DNA from: Verrucomicrobiota bacterium
Lineage (GTDB): Bacteria > Verrucomicrobiota > Verrucomicrobiia > Opitutales > UBA953
NCBI GenBank assembly: GCA_009924965.1
Contig: RFQN01000007.1
Coordinates: forward strand, 1 to 16,498
Direction: 5' to 3'
DNA: 16,498 nucleotides
Position numbers and translations under genes: made by a program. The notes under the pieces were generated by a model, which searched no databases, had not been told where the DNA came from, and saw only the letters and a program-made list of their open reading frames with translations. Below, in pieces: positions 1 to 7,355 of the stretch. Numbering within the stretch: the first letter of the stretch is position 1; each line of letters starts with the position of its first letter.

Positions 1-489
1 GACCTCGCAGGAGTAGCCCGAGCCGAGGATGTTCTGGCCGAGGAAGCCCTTGGCCTTCGCTTCGGCGATGGCGTTCTCGAGGATCTTGGCACCGTGGATG
101 AATTCGCCGCGGATGTAGATGAACGCCTGCTTGGCCTGGATAGCCCACGCCGTGATGGCGATGCCTTCCAGCATCTGGTGCGGGTCGCGGTAGATGATCT
201 GGCGGTCCTTGTAGGTGCCGGGCTCGGATTCGTCGGCGTTGACGACGAGGTAGGCGGGCTTGCCGGACTTCCGGTCCAGGAACTTCCACTTCATGCCCGT
301 CGGGAAACCCGCGCCGCCGCGGCCGCGCAGGCCGGACGTCTCGACTTCCTTGCAGACTTCTTCGGGCTTCATCGCCACGGCCTTCTTGAGGGCCTCGTAG
401 CCGCCGTGCTTCAGGTAGCAGTCGAGGTCGACGGTGTACCCGGGCTTCCGGAGGTTGGCGTAGATGAGGGGGCGTTCGACGGCGGACAT
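1..489 (-). CDS. nuoF: NADH-quinone oxidoreductase subunit F, 5' part only
   Basis: This is the NADH-oxidising, FMN-binding subunit of the peripheral arm of complex I. Electrons pass from NADH to FMN here and then into the iron-sulfur chain. Only the first 163 codons lie in the window; the gene continues beyond position 1, so the FMN/SLBB regions and the N3 cluster cysteines near the C-terminus cannot be seen. The visible part holds the glycine-rich nucleotide-binding motif GLRGRGGAGFPTG at about residues 53-65 and NADESEPGTYKDR at 84-96, both hallmarks of NuoF/HoxF/FDH-beta flavoproteins. The ATG at 489 is chosen because the family's N-terminus begins there; it lies 18 bp after the nuoE stop. 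No Shine-Dalgarno motif precedes it. It is the last visible gene of a nuoBCDEF operon, and that context favours complex I over hydrogenase or formate dehydrogenase homologues. Confidence 0.95.
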   Translation of the reverse strand, partial: MSAVERPLIYANLRKPGYTVDLDCYLKHGGYEALKKAVAMKPEEVCKEVETSGLRGRGGAGFPTGMKWKFLDRKSGKPAYLVVNADESEPGTYKDRQIIYRDPHQMLEGIAITAWAIQAKQAFIYIRGEFIHGAKILENAIAEAKAKGFLGQNILGSGYSCEV

Positions 490-507
490 GTCGCTAAGGT
501 ATGGAGA

Positions 508-1071
508 TTAGCCGTTCCACTCGGGCGTGCCGGGGACGGGAGGTTTCTGGCCGTAGGTCGGGTCGGTGAGCGTGGCCTTGAGCTGCTGCGTGAACGCCGC
601 GGCGTCTTCGGGCTTCACGTTCTCGTGCATGGCGCCGTCGACATGGACGACCGGGCCGCAGCCGCAGTCGGCAATGCACTCGACGAACTCGAGGGTGAAG
701 TTGCCGTCGGGCGAGGTCGCGCCGCGCTGGCAGTTGAGGGACTTCTCCAGCTCGGCCATCAAGGCGTAGGAACCGCGGAGGGCGCAGGACAGCGTGCGGC
801 AGACGCGCACGTGGCGGCGGCCGATCGGGTGCTGGCGGAACATCGGGTAGAACGTCACGACCTCGAGCACCTGCATCGGGGTCACGCCGACCTGCTCGGC
901 CACCCAGTGCATGTCCTCCTGGGTGATGTGGCCGCGGTCTTCCTGCACGAGGTGCAGCAAGGGCATCGTGGCGCTGCGCTTCTGCGGGTACTGCGCGACG
1001 ATGGCGGGGGCCTTGGCGAGCGTCTCAGGCTTGAGGGCGCGGGCGGGGGCGGAAGGAGTGGTTTCGTGCAT
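508..1071 (-). CDS. nuoE: NADH-quinone oxidoreductase subunit E (24 kDa type)
   Basis: This 187-residue thioredoxin-fold subunit carries the [2Fe-2S] cluster N1a next to NuoF in the peripheral arm. The ligand pattern is complete: Cys91-x4-Cys96 (CRTLSC) and Cys132-x3-Cys136 (CIADC). An additional Cys138 follows directly (CGCGP), where many homologues have a non-cysteine residue. The N-terminal helical region (MPLLHLVQEDRGHIT, from residue 36) and VTFYPMF at about 72-78 are typical of the family. The start at 1071 leaves a 5-bp gap after the nuoD stop. An in-frame ATG at 1089 would overlap nuoD by 13 bp and is possible but less likely. An open frame continues further upstream inside nuoD but is out of register with any NuoE homology. 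No Shine-Dalgarno motif is visible. Confidence 0.94.
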   Translation of the reverse strand: MHETTPSAPARALKPETLAKAPAIVAQYPQKRSATMPLLHLVQEDRGHITQEDMHWVAEQVGVTPMQVLEVVTFYPMFRQHPIGRRHVRVCRTLSCALRGSYALMAELEKSLNCQRGATSPDGNFTLEFVECIADCGCGPVVHVDGAMHENVKPEDAAAFTQQLKATLTDPTYGQKPPVPGTPEWNG

Positions 1072-1076
1072 GGCGT

Positions 1077-2303
1077 TTAGCGGTCGCATTCGCCCATGAC
1101 GAAGTCGAGCGAACCGAGGATGGAAGCGATGTCGGTGAGGTAGTTGCCGGGGACGATGGCGGGCAGGATCGAGAGCGAGACGAAGCTCGGCCCGCGGATG
1201 CGCAGGCGGTAGGGGACGCCGCCGCCGTTGGAGACGACGTAGAAGCCCAGCGCGCCCTTCGGGTTCTCGGCTTCGAAGTAGACTTCGCCGGCCGGGATCT
1301 GCGGGCCCTCGGTGACGATCATGAAGTTCTGGATGAGCTCCTCCATCTTCGTCATGACCTTGGCCTTCGGCGGCAGGAAAATCTTCTTGGCGTCCTCGGC
1401 GTACCACGCGCCGCCCGGCATGTTCTTGCAGGCTTGGCGGAGGATGCGGACGGACTGGCGGACCTCTTCCATGCGGACGAGGTAGCGGTCGAAGCAGTCG
1501 CCCTTCGTGCCCACGGGCACGTCGAAGTCATACTGCTCGTAGCCGGAGTAGGGCTTGTCCTTGCGGAGGTCGAAGCCGACGCCGGAGGCGCGGAGGTTCG
1601 GGCCGGTGAGGCCGTAGGCGAGGGCGAGCTCCTTGGAGATCGGGGCGATGCCTTCGGTGCGTTCCAGGAAGATGCCGTTACGCGTGAGGAGCTTGTCCAC
1701 CTCGTCGATGGTCTTGAGGACGCCGTCGCAGAAGGCTTCGACCTTCTGCAGCCAGCCCTCGGGCAGGTCGCGGGTCAGGCCGCCGATGCGCGTGTAGCTC
1801 GTGGTGAAGCGGGCGCCGGTGAGCTCCTCGAAGAGCGAGTAGAGCTTCTCGCGCTCGTTGAAGGTGTACATGAACACCGTCCAGGCGCCGGTATCCATCG
1901 CGTAGACGCCGAGGCCGAGCAGGTGGGACGAGATGCGGGCCATCTCGCAGCAGACGACGCGGATCGCCTCGCAGCGGGCGGGCATCTTGAGGCCGGCGAG
2001 CTTCTCGACGGCGATGGCGTAGGCGACGTTGTTGGCGAGCGGGGCGAGGTAGTCCAGACGGTCCGTGTAGGGCACGAACTGGTTATACGTCATGTTCTCC
2101 GCGATCTTCTCGTCGCCGCGGTGCAGGTAGCCGATGACCGGGTCGCACTTCACGACCTTGTCGCCGTCGAGCTCGAGGCTCAGGCGGAGCACGCCGTGCG
2201 TGGCCGGGTGCGAGGGACCCATGTTCAGGGTCATGTTCTCGCCGCTGAGTTCTTCGGAGCGGGCGGCGATGTCGCCGAGGGAAATTTCCTTGGTGGTCTT
2301 CAC
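1077..2303 (-). CDS. nuoD: NADH-quinone oxidoreductase subunit D (49 kDa type)
   Basis: This subunit of 408 residues lies at the junction of the peripheral and membrane arms and, with NuoB, builds the quinone-reduction site. It is a separate protein, not a NuoCD fusion as in enterobacteria. GPSHPATHG at residues 29-37 and RLDY at 82-85 supply His36 and Tyr85. They are 49 residues apart, the same spacing as the quinone-site His38 and Tyr87 of the Thermus Nqo4 protein. GYLHRG (58-63) and the C-terminal end MGECDR (the usual ending is MGE-x-DR) also match. The start codon is GTG at 2303, 13 bp after the nuoC stop; the next in-frame ATG would remove conserved sequence. The gene lies inside the nuoB-F operon and has no visible Shine-Dalgarno motif. 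Confidence 0.97.
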   Translation of the reverse strand: MKTTKEISLGDIAARSEELSGENMTLNMGPSHPATHGVLRLSLELDGDKVVKCDPVIGYLHRGDEKIAENMTYNQFVPYTDRLDYLAPLANNVAYAIAVEKLAGLKMPARCEAIRVVCCEMARISSHLLGLGVYAMDTGAWTVFMYTFNEREKLYSLFEELTGARFTTSYTRIGGLTRDLPEGWLQKVEAFCDGVLKTIDEVDKLLTRNGIFLERTEGIAPISKELALAYGLTGPNLRASGVGFDLRKDKPYSGYEQYDFDVPVGTKGDCFDRYLVRMEEVRQSVRILRQACKNMPGGAWYAEDAKKIFLPPKAKVMTKMEELIQNFMIVTEGPQIPAGEVYFEAENPKGALGFYVVSNGGGVPYRLRIRGPSFVSLSILPAIVPGNYLTDIASILGSLDFVMGECDR

Positions 2304-2316
2304 GTCGGTAAGGGTC

Positions 2317-2904
2317 TTAGGCCTTGGGCTTTTGCTCGTTCCAGGATTGGTCGAGCGCGCTCGGTTCCGCCTGCGACATCTTGCCGCCGGGCGAGACGAA
2401 CGGTCCGCCCATCATCGGCGCGGGTTCGACGCCTTGGCCGGTGACTTCGGCGACGTCGGCCGCGGGGAGCGGCACTTCGATGCCGGCGAGCGGGAACTCC
2501 TTGCGGAGCGGGTGGTAAGGGTAGGCGTCCCACATCAGGATGCGGCGCGGGTCGGGGTGGCCCTCGAAGCGGATGCCGAACATGTCGAACGCTTCGCGCT
2601 CGTGCCAGTTGGCGCCGGGATGCACGGAAGAGACGCTCGGCACGGCGTCGTCGACGGCGGCCACGTGGAGGCGGACGTATTCCTTGTGCGTCGTGCTGAG
2701 GAGGTGGAGAACGACGCCGAAGCGCGGCGTGCGGTCCTTCCAGTCGATGCCGCAGAGGTCGGCGAGGAGGTCGAAGCCTTGGGCGTCACGGAGGAAGCGG
2801 ACGGCGGCGACGAGGTCTTCCGCGGCGATCTGGTAGGTCGGCATGTCCTTGGAGGCAAGGACCTGCGTGCGCGGGAAACGGTCGGTCAGGACGGCGGCTT
2901 CCAT
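2317..2904 (-). CDS. nuoC: NADH-quinone oxidoreductase subunit C (30 kDa type)
   Basis: This 195-residue peripheral-arm subunit of complex I has a structural role, packing NuoD and NuoB near the quinone site. It has no cofactor. The family signature spans residues 100-122: WHEREAFDMFGIRFEGHPD followed by PRRIL. The preceding segment LADLCGIDWKDRTPRFGVV (48-66) is the expected domain core. The ATG at 2904 begins 2 bp after the nuoB stop (TGATCATG), which suggests translational coupling. A second in-frame ATG at 2844 (residue 21) could also serve as a start, because the first 20 residues are poorly conserved in this family. Full length and unbroken. Confidence 0.95.
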   Translation of the reverse strand: MEAAVLTDRFPRTQVLASKDMPTYQIAAEDLVAAVRFLRDAQGFDLLADLCGIDWKDRTPRFGVVLHLLSTTHKEYVRLHVAAVDDAVPSVSSVHPGANWHEREAFDMFGIRFEGHPDPRRILMWDAYPYHPLRKEFPLAGIEVPLPAADVAEVTGQGVEPAPMMGGPFVSPGGKMSQAEPSALDQSWNEQKPKA

Positions 2905-2906
2905 GA

Positions 2907-3440
2907 TCAGCGGACGATCTTGGTTTCGACGGTGCGGCCGCGGAAAGTGCGCTTGAGCGAGCCGCCTTCCTGGCGGATCTTTTCCTGCAGCAGCATCATG
3001 CCGTCGAGCAGGGCTTCAGGGCGGGGCGGGCAACCGGAGATGTAGATGTCCACCGGGACGATGTTGTCGACGCCTTGGAGCGTCGCGTAGGAGCGGTACA
3101 TGCCGCCGGTCGAAGCGCAGGCGCCCATGGCGACGACCCACTTGGGCTCGGCCATCTGGTCGTAGATGCGGCGGACGACTTCGGCCATCTTGTAGGTGAC
3201 CGTGCCGGCCACGATCATGCAGTCGGCTTGGCGGGGGGAGAAGCGCATGACTTCCATGCCGAAGCGGGAGATGTCGAAGCGGGAGCCGCCGGCGCCCATG
3301 AGCTCGATGGCGCAGCAGGCCAAGCCCATCGGCATCGGCCAGACGGAGTGGCTGCGCACCCAGTTCACGACGGCATCGGCGCGGGTCACGATGACTTCGC
3401 CCTCCACCTTGCTGTTATAACCGAAATCGGATTTGACCAT
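2907..3440 (-). CDS. nuoB: NADH-quinone oxidoreductase subunit B (PSST type)
   Basis: This 177-residue subunit carries the terminal [4Fe-4S] cluster N2, which hands electrons to quinone. All four ligands are present: the tandem Cys42-Cys43 (GLACCAIE), Cys108 (MGACAS) and Cys137 (SGCPPRPEA). The spacings of 65 and 29 residues equal those in the E. coli protein. The ATG at 3440 is preferred because conserved NuoB sequence begins shortly after it. The frame stays open to an ATG at 3503, but the extra 21 residues look unlike NuoB. It is the first gene of the visible minus-strand nuo cluster. The expected nuoA is not upstream: the next gene is the divergent ThuA-domain gene. I found no convincing promoter for the operon in the 143-bp gap. 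Confidence 0.97.
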   Translation of the reverse strand: MVKSDFGYNSKVEGEVIVTRADAVVNWVRSHSVWPMPMGLACCAIELMGAGGSRFDISRFGMEVMRFSPRQADCMIVAGTVTYKMAEVVRRIYDQMAEPKWVVAMGACASTGGMYRSYATLQGVDNIVPVDIYISGCPPRPEALLDGMMLLQEKIRQEGGSLKRTFRGRTVETKIVR

Positions 3441-3544
3441 GGTCGTTGGCCGCAAGTTAGGACAGCCCCCCTTGGGAGCAAGACGGAAGGGCAAAAAGCA
3501 CATTTTTAACCGATTTTCTCGGGTCGGTGCTGGACTTGGGACTT

Positions 3545-3574
3545 TTCATGGCGAGCGGATGGGGTAGGGATACT
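3545..3574 (+). promoter_or_regulatory. Weak candidate promoter for the glycan operon
   Basis: Within the 143-bp gap between divergent nuoB and the ThuA-domain gene, GATACT at 3569-3574 matches the -10 consensus at 4 of 6 positions. TTCATG at 3545-3550 lies 18 bp upstream as a poor -35 (3 of 6). If used, transcription would begin about 3 nt before the first ATG at 3584, which is nearly leaderless. The match is weak, and the only support is that the same geometry is seen at purB. The rest of the gap shows nothing I can assign. Confidence 0.2.
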
Positions 3575-3583
3575 TGTACCCCG

Positions 3584-4483
3584 ATGATGTCCCGTCTCGC
3601 CCTCTTCTGGCTGGCCTCCTGCTTGGCCCTCTCCGCCGCCTCGGCCCCCGTTCGCGTCCTGGTCTGGGATGAGCGCCAACCCGAGCAGAAAAAGGGGTAT
3701 GCGGGGGCCTTCTTGGGCGACACCCTGGCCAAGCATCTTTCCGCCCAGCCTGGGCTATCGGTCAAGTCGGTCGGGATCGACGACCCTGAGCAGGGGTTGG
3801 ACGACGCGACCTTGGCGGCCACGGATGTCGTGGTGTTCTGGTGCCATAAGCGGCCCCTCGACCAGAACGACGCCCGGATGGAAGCCTTGGTCCAGCGGGT
3901 CATGGCCGGCAAGACCGGCTTGGTCGCTTTGCACTCAGCCCATTGGGCCAAGCCGTTCGTCCGTCTGATGCAGGAGCGCGCCAAGGCCGATGCCCTCGCG
4001 CAAGTCCCAGCCGCCGAACGCGCGACGGCCAAATGGGTTTACCTCAACGATAAGCCCTACCGGGTGATCCCCAAGAAGGGGACGCCGGCGACGCCCAACG
4101 TACGCAAGGTCGGCGAAGTTTGGCAGCTGACGTTGCCGCAATGCGTCTTCCCGACCTACCGGGCGGACGGCGCGCCTGCGCACGTCACGACGCTCCAGCC
4201 CGCGCATCCGATCGCCGCCGGCTTGCCGGCCAAGTGGGACATCCCGCAGACCGAAATGTATGGCGAGCCGTTTTGGGTACCGACCCCGGATAACGTGATT
4301 TTCGAGGAAAAATGGGACAAAGGTGAGCATTTTCGCAGTGGCTCGCTGTGGAAGGTCGGGCAGGGCGACGTGTTCTATTTCCGTCCCGGCCATGAGACTT
4401 ATCCCATCTACCAGCAGGCCGAGACCCTGAAGGTCATCGAGAACGCCGTCCGCTGGATGGGCCTCGAGGTTTCTCGTCGATGA
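3584..4483 (+). CDS. Secreted ThuA-domain protein (trehalose-utilisation type fold)
   Basis: This 299-residue protein has an export signal followed by a single ThuA domain, a glutamine-amidotransferase-like fold. The domain is common in Planctomycetes, Verrucomicrobia and Bacteroidetes glycan loci, and its exact reaction is mostly unproven; some relatives act in keto-sugar or disaccharide metabolism. Visible family features are RVLVWDE just after the signal peptide, a GLVALHSAHWAKPF segment in the middle, and the C-terminal block FYFRPGHETYPIYQ followed by VIENAVRW. The signal MMSRLALFWLASCLALSAASA suggests signal peptidase I cleavage after ASA. An early LASC could also be read as a lipobox but sits very near the N-terminus. 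Start: ATG at 3584 or 3587; the frame stays open to a TTG at 3527, which would bury the signal peptide. Its stop overlaps the next start as ATGA, so it probably heads a three-gene operon. Confidence 0.85.
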   Translation: MMSRLALFWLASCLALSAASAPVRVLVWDERQPEQKKGYAGAFLGDTLAKHLSAQPGLSVKSVGIDDPEQGLDDATLAATDVVVFWCHKRPLDQNDARMEALVQRVMAGKTGLVALHSAHWAKPFVRLMQERAKADALAQVPAAERATAKWVYLNDKPYRVIPKKGTPATPNVRKVGEVWQLTLPQCVFPTYRADGAPAHVTTLQPAHPIAAGLPAKWDIPQTEMYGEPFWVPTPDNVIFEEKWDKGEHFRSGSLWKVGQGDVFYFRPGHETYPIYQQAETLKVIENAVRWMGLEVSRR

Positions 4484-5673
4484 GGGTCTGCCTGCTCCTG
4501 CTTGGCGCGGTCCTGGCCTCCGCGGCTGAACGGCCCGCGCGTCCCTATTATGCCGTCGCGCCGGGTGCCTTGGAGAAGGCCAAGGCCGCGCTCAAGGCGG
4601 GTGACGCCGAAACCGCTGCGGCGCTCAAGCGCCTGGTGTCCGACGCCGATAAGGCGCTCTTGCTCGCGCCGCCGAGCGTCACGGAGAAGAAGAAGGTCCC
4701 GCCGAGCGGCGATAAGCACGACTACATGAGCATGGCGCCGTATTTCTGGCCCAATCCCGCGACCGCCGATGGCCTGCCGTACGTGCGCAAGGATGGGAAG
4801 GTAAACCCGGAGGCACATGCGCCCGAGAACAACGACACGGTGCGCATCCGCGAGTTGGGCAGCGCCGTCGAGACGCTCGCCTTGGCCTACCACTTCACGG
4901 GCAAGCCGGAATACGCCGCCCAGGCGGCGCGCTTCTTGCGTGTGTGGTGTTTGGACGAAGCCACGCGCATGACACCGCGCTTCGCCTACGCGCAGGCGGT
5001 GCTCGGCGCGAACGATGGCCGGGGTACGGGCATCCTCGAGGCGCGTAGCTTGGTGGAAGCGCTCGATGCCGCGAGCCTGCTCTCAGGTTCGGCCGCGTGG
5101 TCCGCCACCGACCAGCAGGCGCTGGATCGGTGGGCGGAGCAGTTCCTCGATTGGCTGCTGACGAGCAAGCCCGGCAAGGATGAAGCCGCCGCCAAGAACA
5201 ACCATGGCACCTGGTTCGACGTGCAGGCGGCCAAGCTCGCGCTGATCGTGGGGCGTAAGGCCGTGGCCCAAGACATCCTGCGCGCGGTCCCGGCCCGCCG
5301 GCTCTCGGTGCAGGTGGACCCTTCGGGCAAGCAGCCGTTGGAAATCACGCGCACGGCCTCTTTCTCCTACTCCTGCTTCAACCTCGAAGCGCATGCGCAG
5401 CTCGCGACCCTCGGGGAGCACGCCGACGTCGACCTATGGCGCGCGTCTGTCCGCGACGGCCGCACCCTGCGCGCCGCGCTGGACTACCTCCTGCCTTTCT
5501 GCGGCAAGGCCGCGCAGCCTTGGCCTTACGAACAGATCCGCGACCAGAAGGCGGCGGAGCTCGCGCCGCTGTTGCGCCGCGCCGCCCAGGTCTACGCCGA
5601 CCCCAAGTACGAGCAGGCCTTGGCGGAAGTCGGGGCGGGGAAGCGCCTGCCCCTCTTGCACCCACTCCGATGA
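4480..5673 (+). CDS. Secreted alginate-lyase-superfamily polysaccharide lyase
   Basis: This 397-residue exported enzyme probably cleaves a uronic-acid polysaccharide by beta-elimination outside the cytoplasm. After a short signal peptide (residues 1-16, cleavage near ASA) come KHDYMSMAPYFWPNP (79-93) with GLPYVRKDGKVNPE (98-111), a pattern typical of the alpha/alpha-barrel Alginate_lyase family. Asn240-Asn241-His242 (NNHGTW) and Arg291 with Tyr297 (RTASFSYS) follow. The His-Tyr spacing of 55 is close to the catalytic His192-Tyr246 pair of the PL5 lyase A1-III, so the active site looks intact. It could belong to PL5, PL38 or an unclassified neighbour; the substrate (alginate, glucuronan or other) is not decided by sequence. 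It overlaps both neighbours by 4 bp as ATGA. GAGGT at 4466-4470 is the clearest Shine-Dalgarno-like motif in the window. Confidence 0.85.
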   Translation: MRVCLLLLGAVLASAAERPARPYYAVAPGALEKAKAALKAGDAETAAALKRLVSDADKALLLAPPSVTEKKKVPPSGDKHDYMSMAPYFWPNPATADGLPYVRKDGKVNPEAHAPENNDTVRIRELGSAVETLALAYHFTGKPEYAAQAARFLRVWCLDEATRMTPRFAYAQAVLGANDGRGTGILEARSLVEALDAASLLSGSAAWSATDQQALDRWAEQFLDWLLTSKPGKDEAAAKNNHGTWFDVQAAKLALIVGRKAVAQDILRAVPARRLSVQVDPSGKQPLEITRTASFSYSCFNLEAHAQLATLGEHADVDLWRASVRDGRTLRAALDYLLPFCGKAAQPWPYEQIRDQKAAELAPLLRRAAQVYADPKYEQALAEVGAGKRLPLLHPLR

Positions 5674-7307
5674 AGTCCTGGCTCTGGCTCTGCATCGCTT
5701 GGGTCACGGCCTGCGCCGCGCCGGATGCGCGGCCGCCGAACGTGCTCGTCATCCTTGTCGATGACCTGGGCTACTCGGACCTCGGGTGCTACGGCGGCGA
5801 GATCCCGACGCCGAACATCGATCGGCTCGCCGCCACTGGCGTGCGCTTCGAGAAGTGCTACAACTCCGCGCGGTGCTGTCCGACCCGCGCATCGCTGTTG
5901 ACGGGCCTGCATCCGCATGAAGCGGGCATCGGTGATTTTGTCCGCTCCAAGCCGACGCCCAACGCCGGCGAAGCCTATACCGGCCACCTGCTGGCCAGCA
6001 ACCAGACGATTCCCGAGCTCCTCGCTGCCCGCGGCTACAGCACGTGGATGGTGGGCAAGTGGCACATGGGTTCGCCGGGGCCGATCGAGCGCGGCTTCCA
6101 GCATTACTTCGGGTTCAAGGATTTCGGCGCGCACTCGGAAGGGCAGTGGAATCCGGCCAAATACGTGCGCCTGCCGGCGACCGAGCCACCCGAGCTCGCC
6201 TATGGCGCCGGCCGTTTCTATGCGACGGACGTCTTCACCGACTACGCCTGCGAATTCCTCCGGCAGGCCCGTGCCGACAAGACCAAACCGTGGTTCCTGT
6301 ACCTCGCGCATTCGTCGCCGCACTTCCCGTTGCAAGCCCCCCAAGCCTCCATCGAGCGTCATCTCGCGACCTATCGGCGCGGCTGGGACGTGCTGCGGGC
6401 GGAGCGTTTCGAGCGCATGAAGAAGCTCGGCCTCGTCCCCGCCGCGGCGACGTTGCCGGCCCGCGCCCGCGTGCCGGTCGATCGGGCCGACATCGCCAAC
6501 GGCTATGCGGGGCAGCCGAACCCCGCGTGGGAGAGCCTCCCCGCCGACCGCCGCGAAGACCTGGCGCGCCGGATGGCGACCTTCGCCGCCATGGTGGAGC
6601 ACGTCGACCGCGGTGTCGGACGGATCCTCGCCGACCTGGAGGCCAGTGGCGAACTCGCAAACACGCTGATTCTTTTCACCAGCGACAACGGGGCCTGCTA
6701 TGAGTGGGGCCCGTTCGGTTTCGACGGCGCGTCGCGCACGGGCCAGACGACGCTGCACACGGGCGAACAGCTCGCGCAGATGGGGCAGCCTGGTTCATTC
6801 TCCTCGTATGGCTCCGGTTGGGCGAACCTCGGCAACACGCCCCTCGCGATGTACAAGCACTTCTGCAGCGAGGGTGGCATCGCCTCGCCCTTCATCGCAT
6901 CTTGGCCCGCGGCCTGGCCGGCGCGCAGCGCGTGGGTGCGGGCCCCGGCCCACGTCATGGACTTCTTCCCGACCCTCGCGGAGGCCACGGGCGCGGTCCG
7001 ACCGCCGGCCATCGCGGGCGTGACGCTGAAGCCCCTGTCGGGCGTCTCCCTCGTGCCGGTGCTGCGCGGCGAGGAAATGCCCGAACGCGGGATTCCCACG
7101 GCGCATGAAGGCGCGCGCGGGTATCGCTTGGGCCGTTGGAAACTCGTCTGGGGCAAACGCCAGGCCGAGCCCGTGCAGTGGCAGCTCTTCGACCTTTCGC
7201 AGGACCCCGGCGAGGAGCATGACCTCGCCGCGCGCGAGCCCGCCAAGACCGCTGAGCTCGCCGCCTTGTGGGACGCGTGGGCCACACGCGTTGGGGTCCA
7301 AAAATAA
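5670..7307 (+). CDS. Sulfatase lipoprotein, formylglycine-dependent (S1 family)
   Basis: This 545-residue enzyme should hydrolyse sulfate esters on sugars. The motif CCPTRASLLTG at residues 69-79 fits C-x-P-x-R-x4-TG; Cys69 would be oxidised to formylglycine, so a maturase must be encoded elsewhere. Other active-site residues are Asp31-Asp32 (VDDLGYSDLG), Asp339-Asn340 (SDNGACYEW) and Lys396-His397 (YKHF). The protein style resembles the S1_4 subfamily, a tentative assignment. The N-terminus MKSWLWLCIAWVTAC ends in a lipobox (VTAC, Cys15), suggesting a lipoprotein. The ATG at 5670 overlaps the lyase stop (ATGA). The frame remains open upstream, but that extra sequence lies inside the lyase gene and would destroy the signal. 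With its neighbours it suggests desulfation plus cleavage of a sulfated uronate glycan. A hairpin begins 2 bp after the stop. Confidence 0.92.
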   Translation: MKSWLWLCIAWVTACAAPDARPPNVLVILVDDLGYSDLGCYGGEIPTPNIDRLAATGVRFEKCYNSARCCPTRASLLTGLHPHEAGIGDFVRSKPTPNAGEAYTGHLLASNQTIPELLAARGYSTWMVGKWHMGSPGPIERGFQHYFGFKDFGAHSEGQWNPAKYVRLPATEPPELAYGAGRFYATDVFTDYACEFLRQARADKTKPWFLYLAHSSPHFPLQAPQASIERHLATYRRGWDVLRAERFERMKKLGLVPAAATLPARARVPVDRADIANGYAGQPNPAWESLPADRREDLARRMATFAAMVEHVDRGVGRILADLEASGELANTLILFTSDNGACYEWGPFGFDGASRTGQTTLHTGEQLAQMGQPGSFSSYGSGWANLGNTPLAMYKHFCSEGGIASPFIASWPAAWPARSAWVRAPAHVMDFFPTLAEATGAVRPPAIAGVTLKPLSGVSLVPVLRGEEMPERGIPTAHEGARGYRLGRWKLVWGKRQAEPVQWQLFDLSQDPGEEHDLAAREPAKTAELAALWDAWATRVGVQK

Positions 7308-7309
7308 AA

Positions 7310-7335
7310 GAGACGAAGGGCGCACCCTTCGTCTC
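7310..7335 (-). terminator. Strong hairpin terminator between convergent operons
   Basis: A perfect 11-bp stem, GAGACGAAGGG pairing with CCCTTCGTCTC, closes a CGCA tetraloop. Read on the minus strand it is followed directly by TTTTATTTTT, the classic intrinsic terminator for the DUF47-pit operon ending at 7356. On the plus strand the hairpin starts 2 bp after the sulfatase stop but is followed only by CCTTGT, so termination of the sulfatase operon may be less efficient. The U-tract for the minus strand overlaps the last codons and stop of the sulfatase gene. Confidence 0.88.
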
Positions 7336-7355
7336 CTTGTCCGGCTGTTCTCTGC

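Noticed and set aside
508..1407. A longer NuoE or fusion beginning inside nuoD
   Set aside because: The upstream part is nuoD read out of frame. NuoE homology begins near 1071, just after the nuoD stop.
1434..3045. Overlapping plus-strand open frames over nuoD, nuoC and nuoB
   Set aside because: Shadows of the nuo genes; no conserved motifs, and the minus-strand proteins keep all cluster or quinone-site residues.
2907..3503. Longer NuoB beginning at the ATG at 3503
   Set aside because: The added 21 residues do not look like a NuoB N-terminus, and the ATG at 3440 fits the conserved start.
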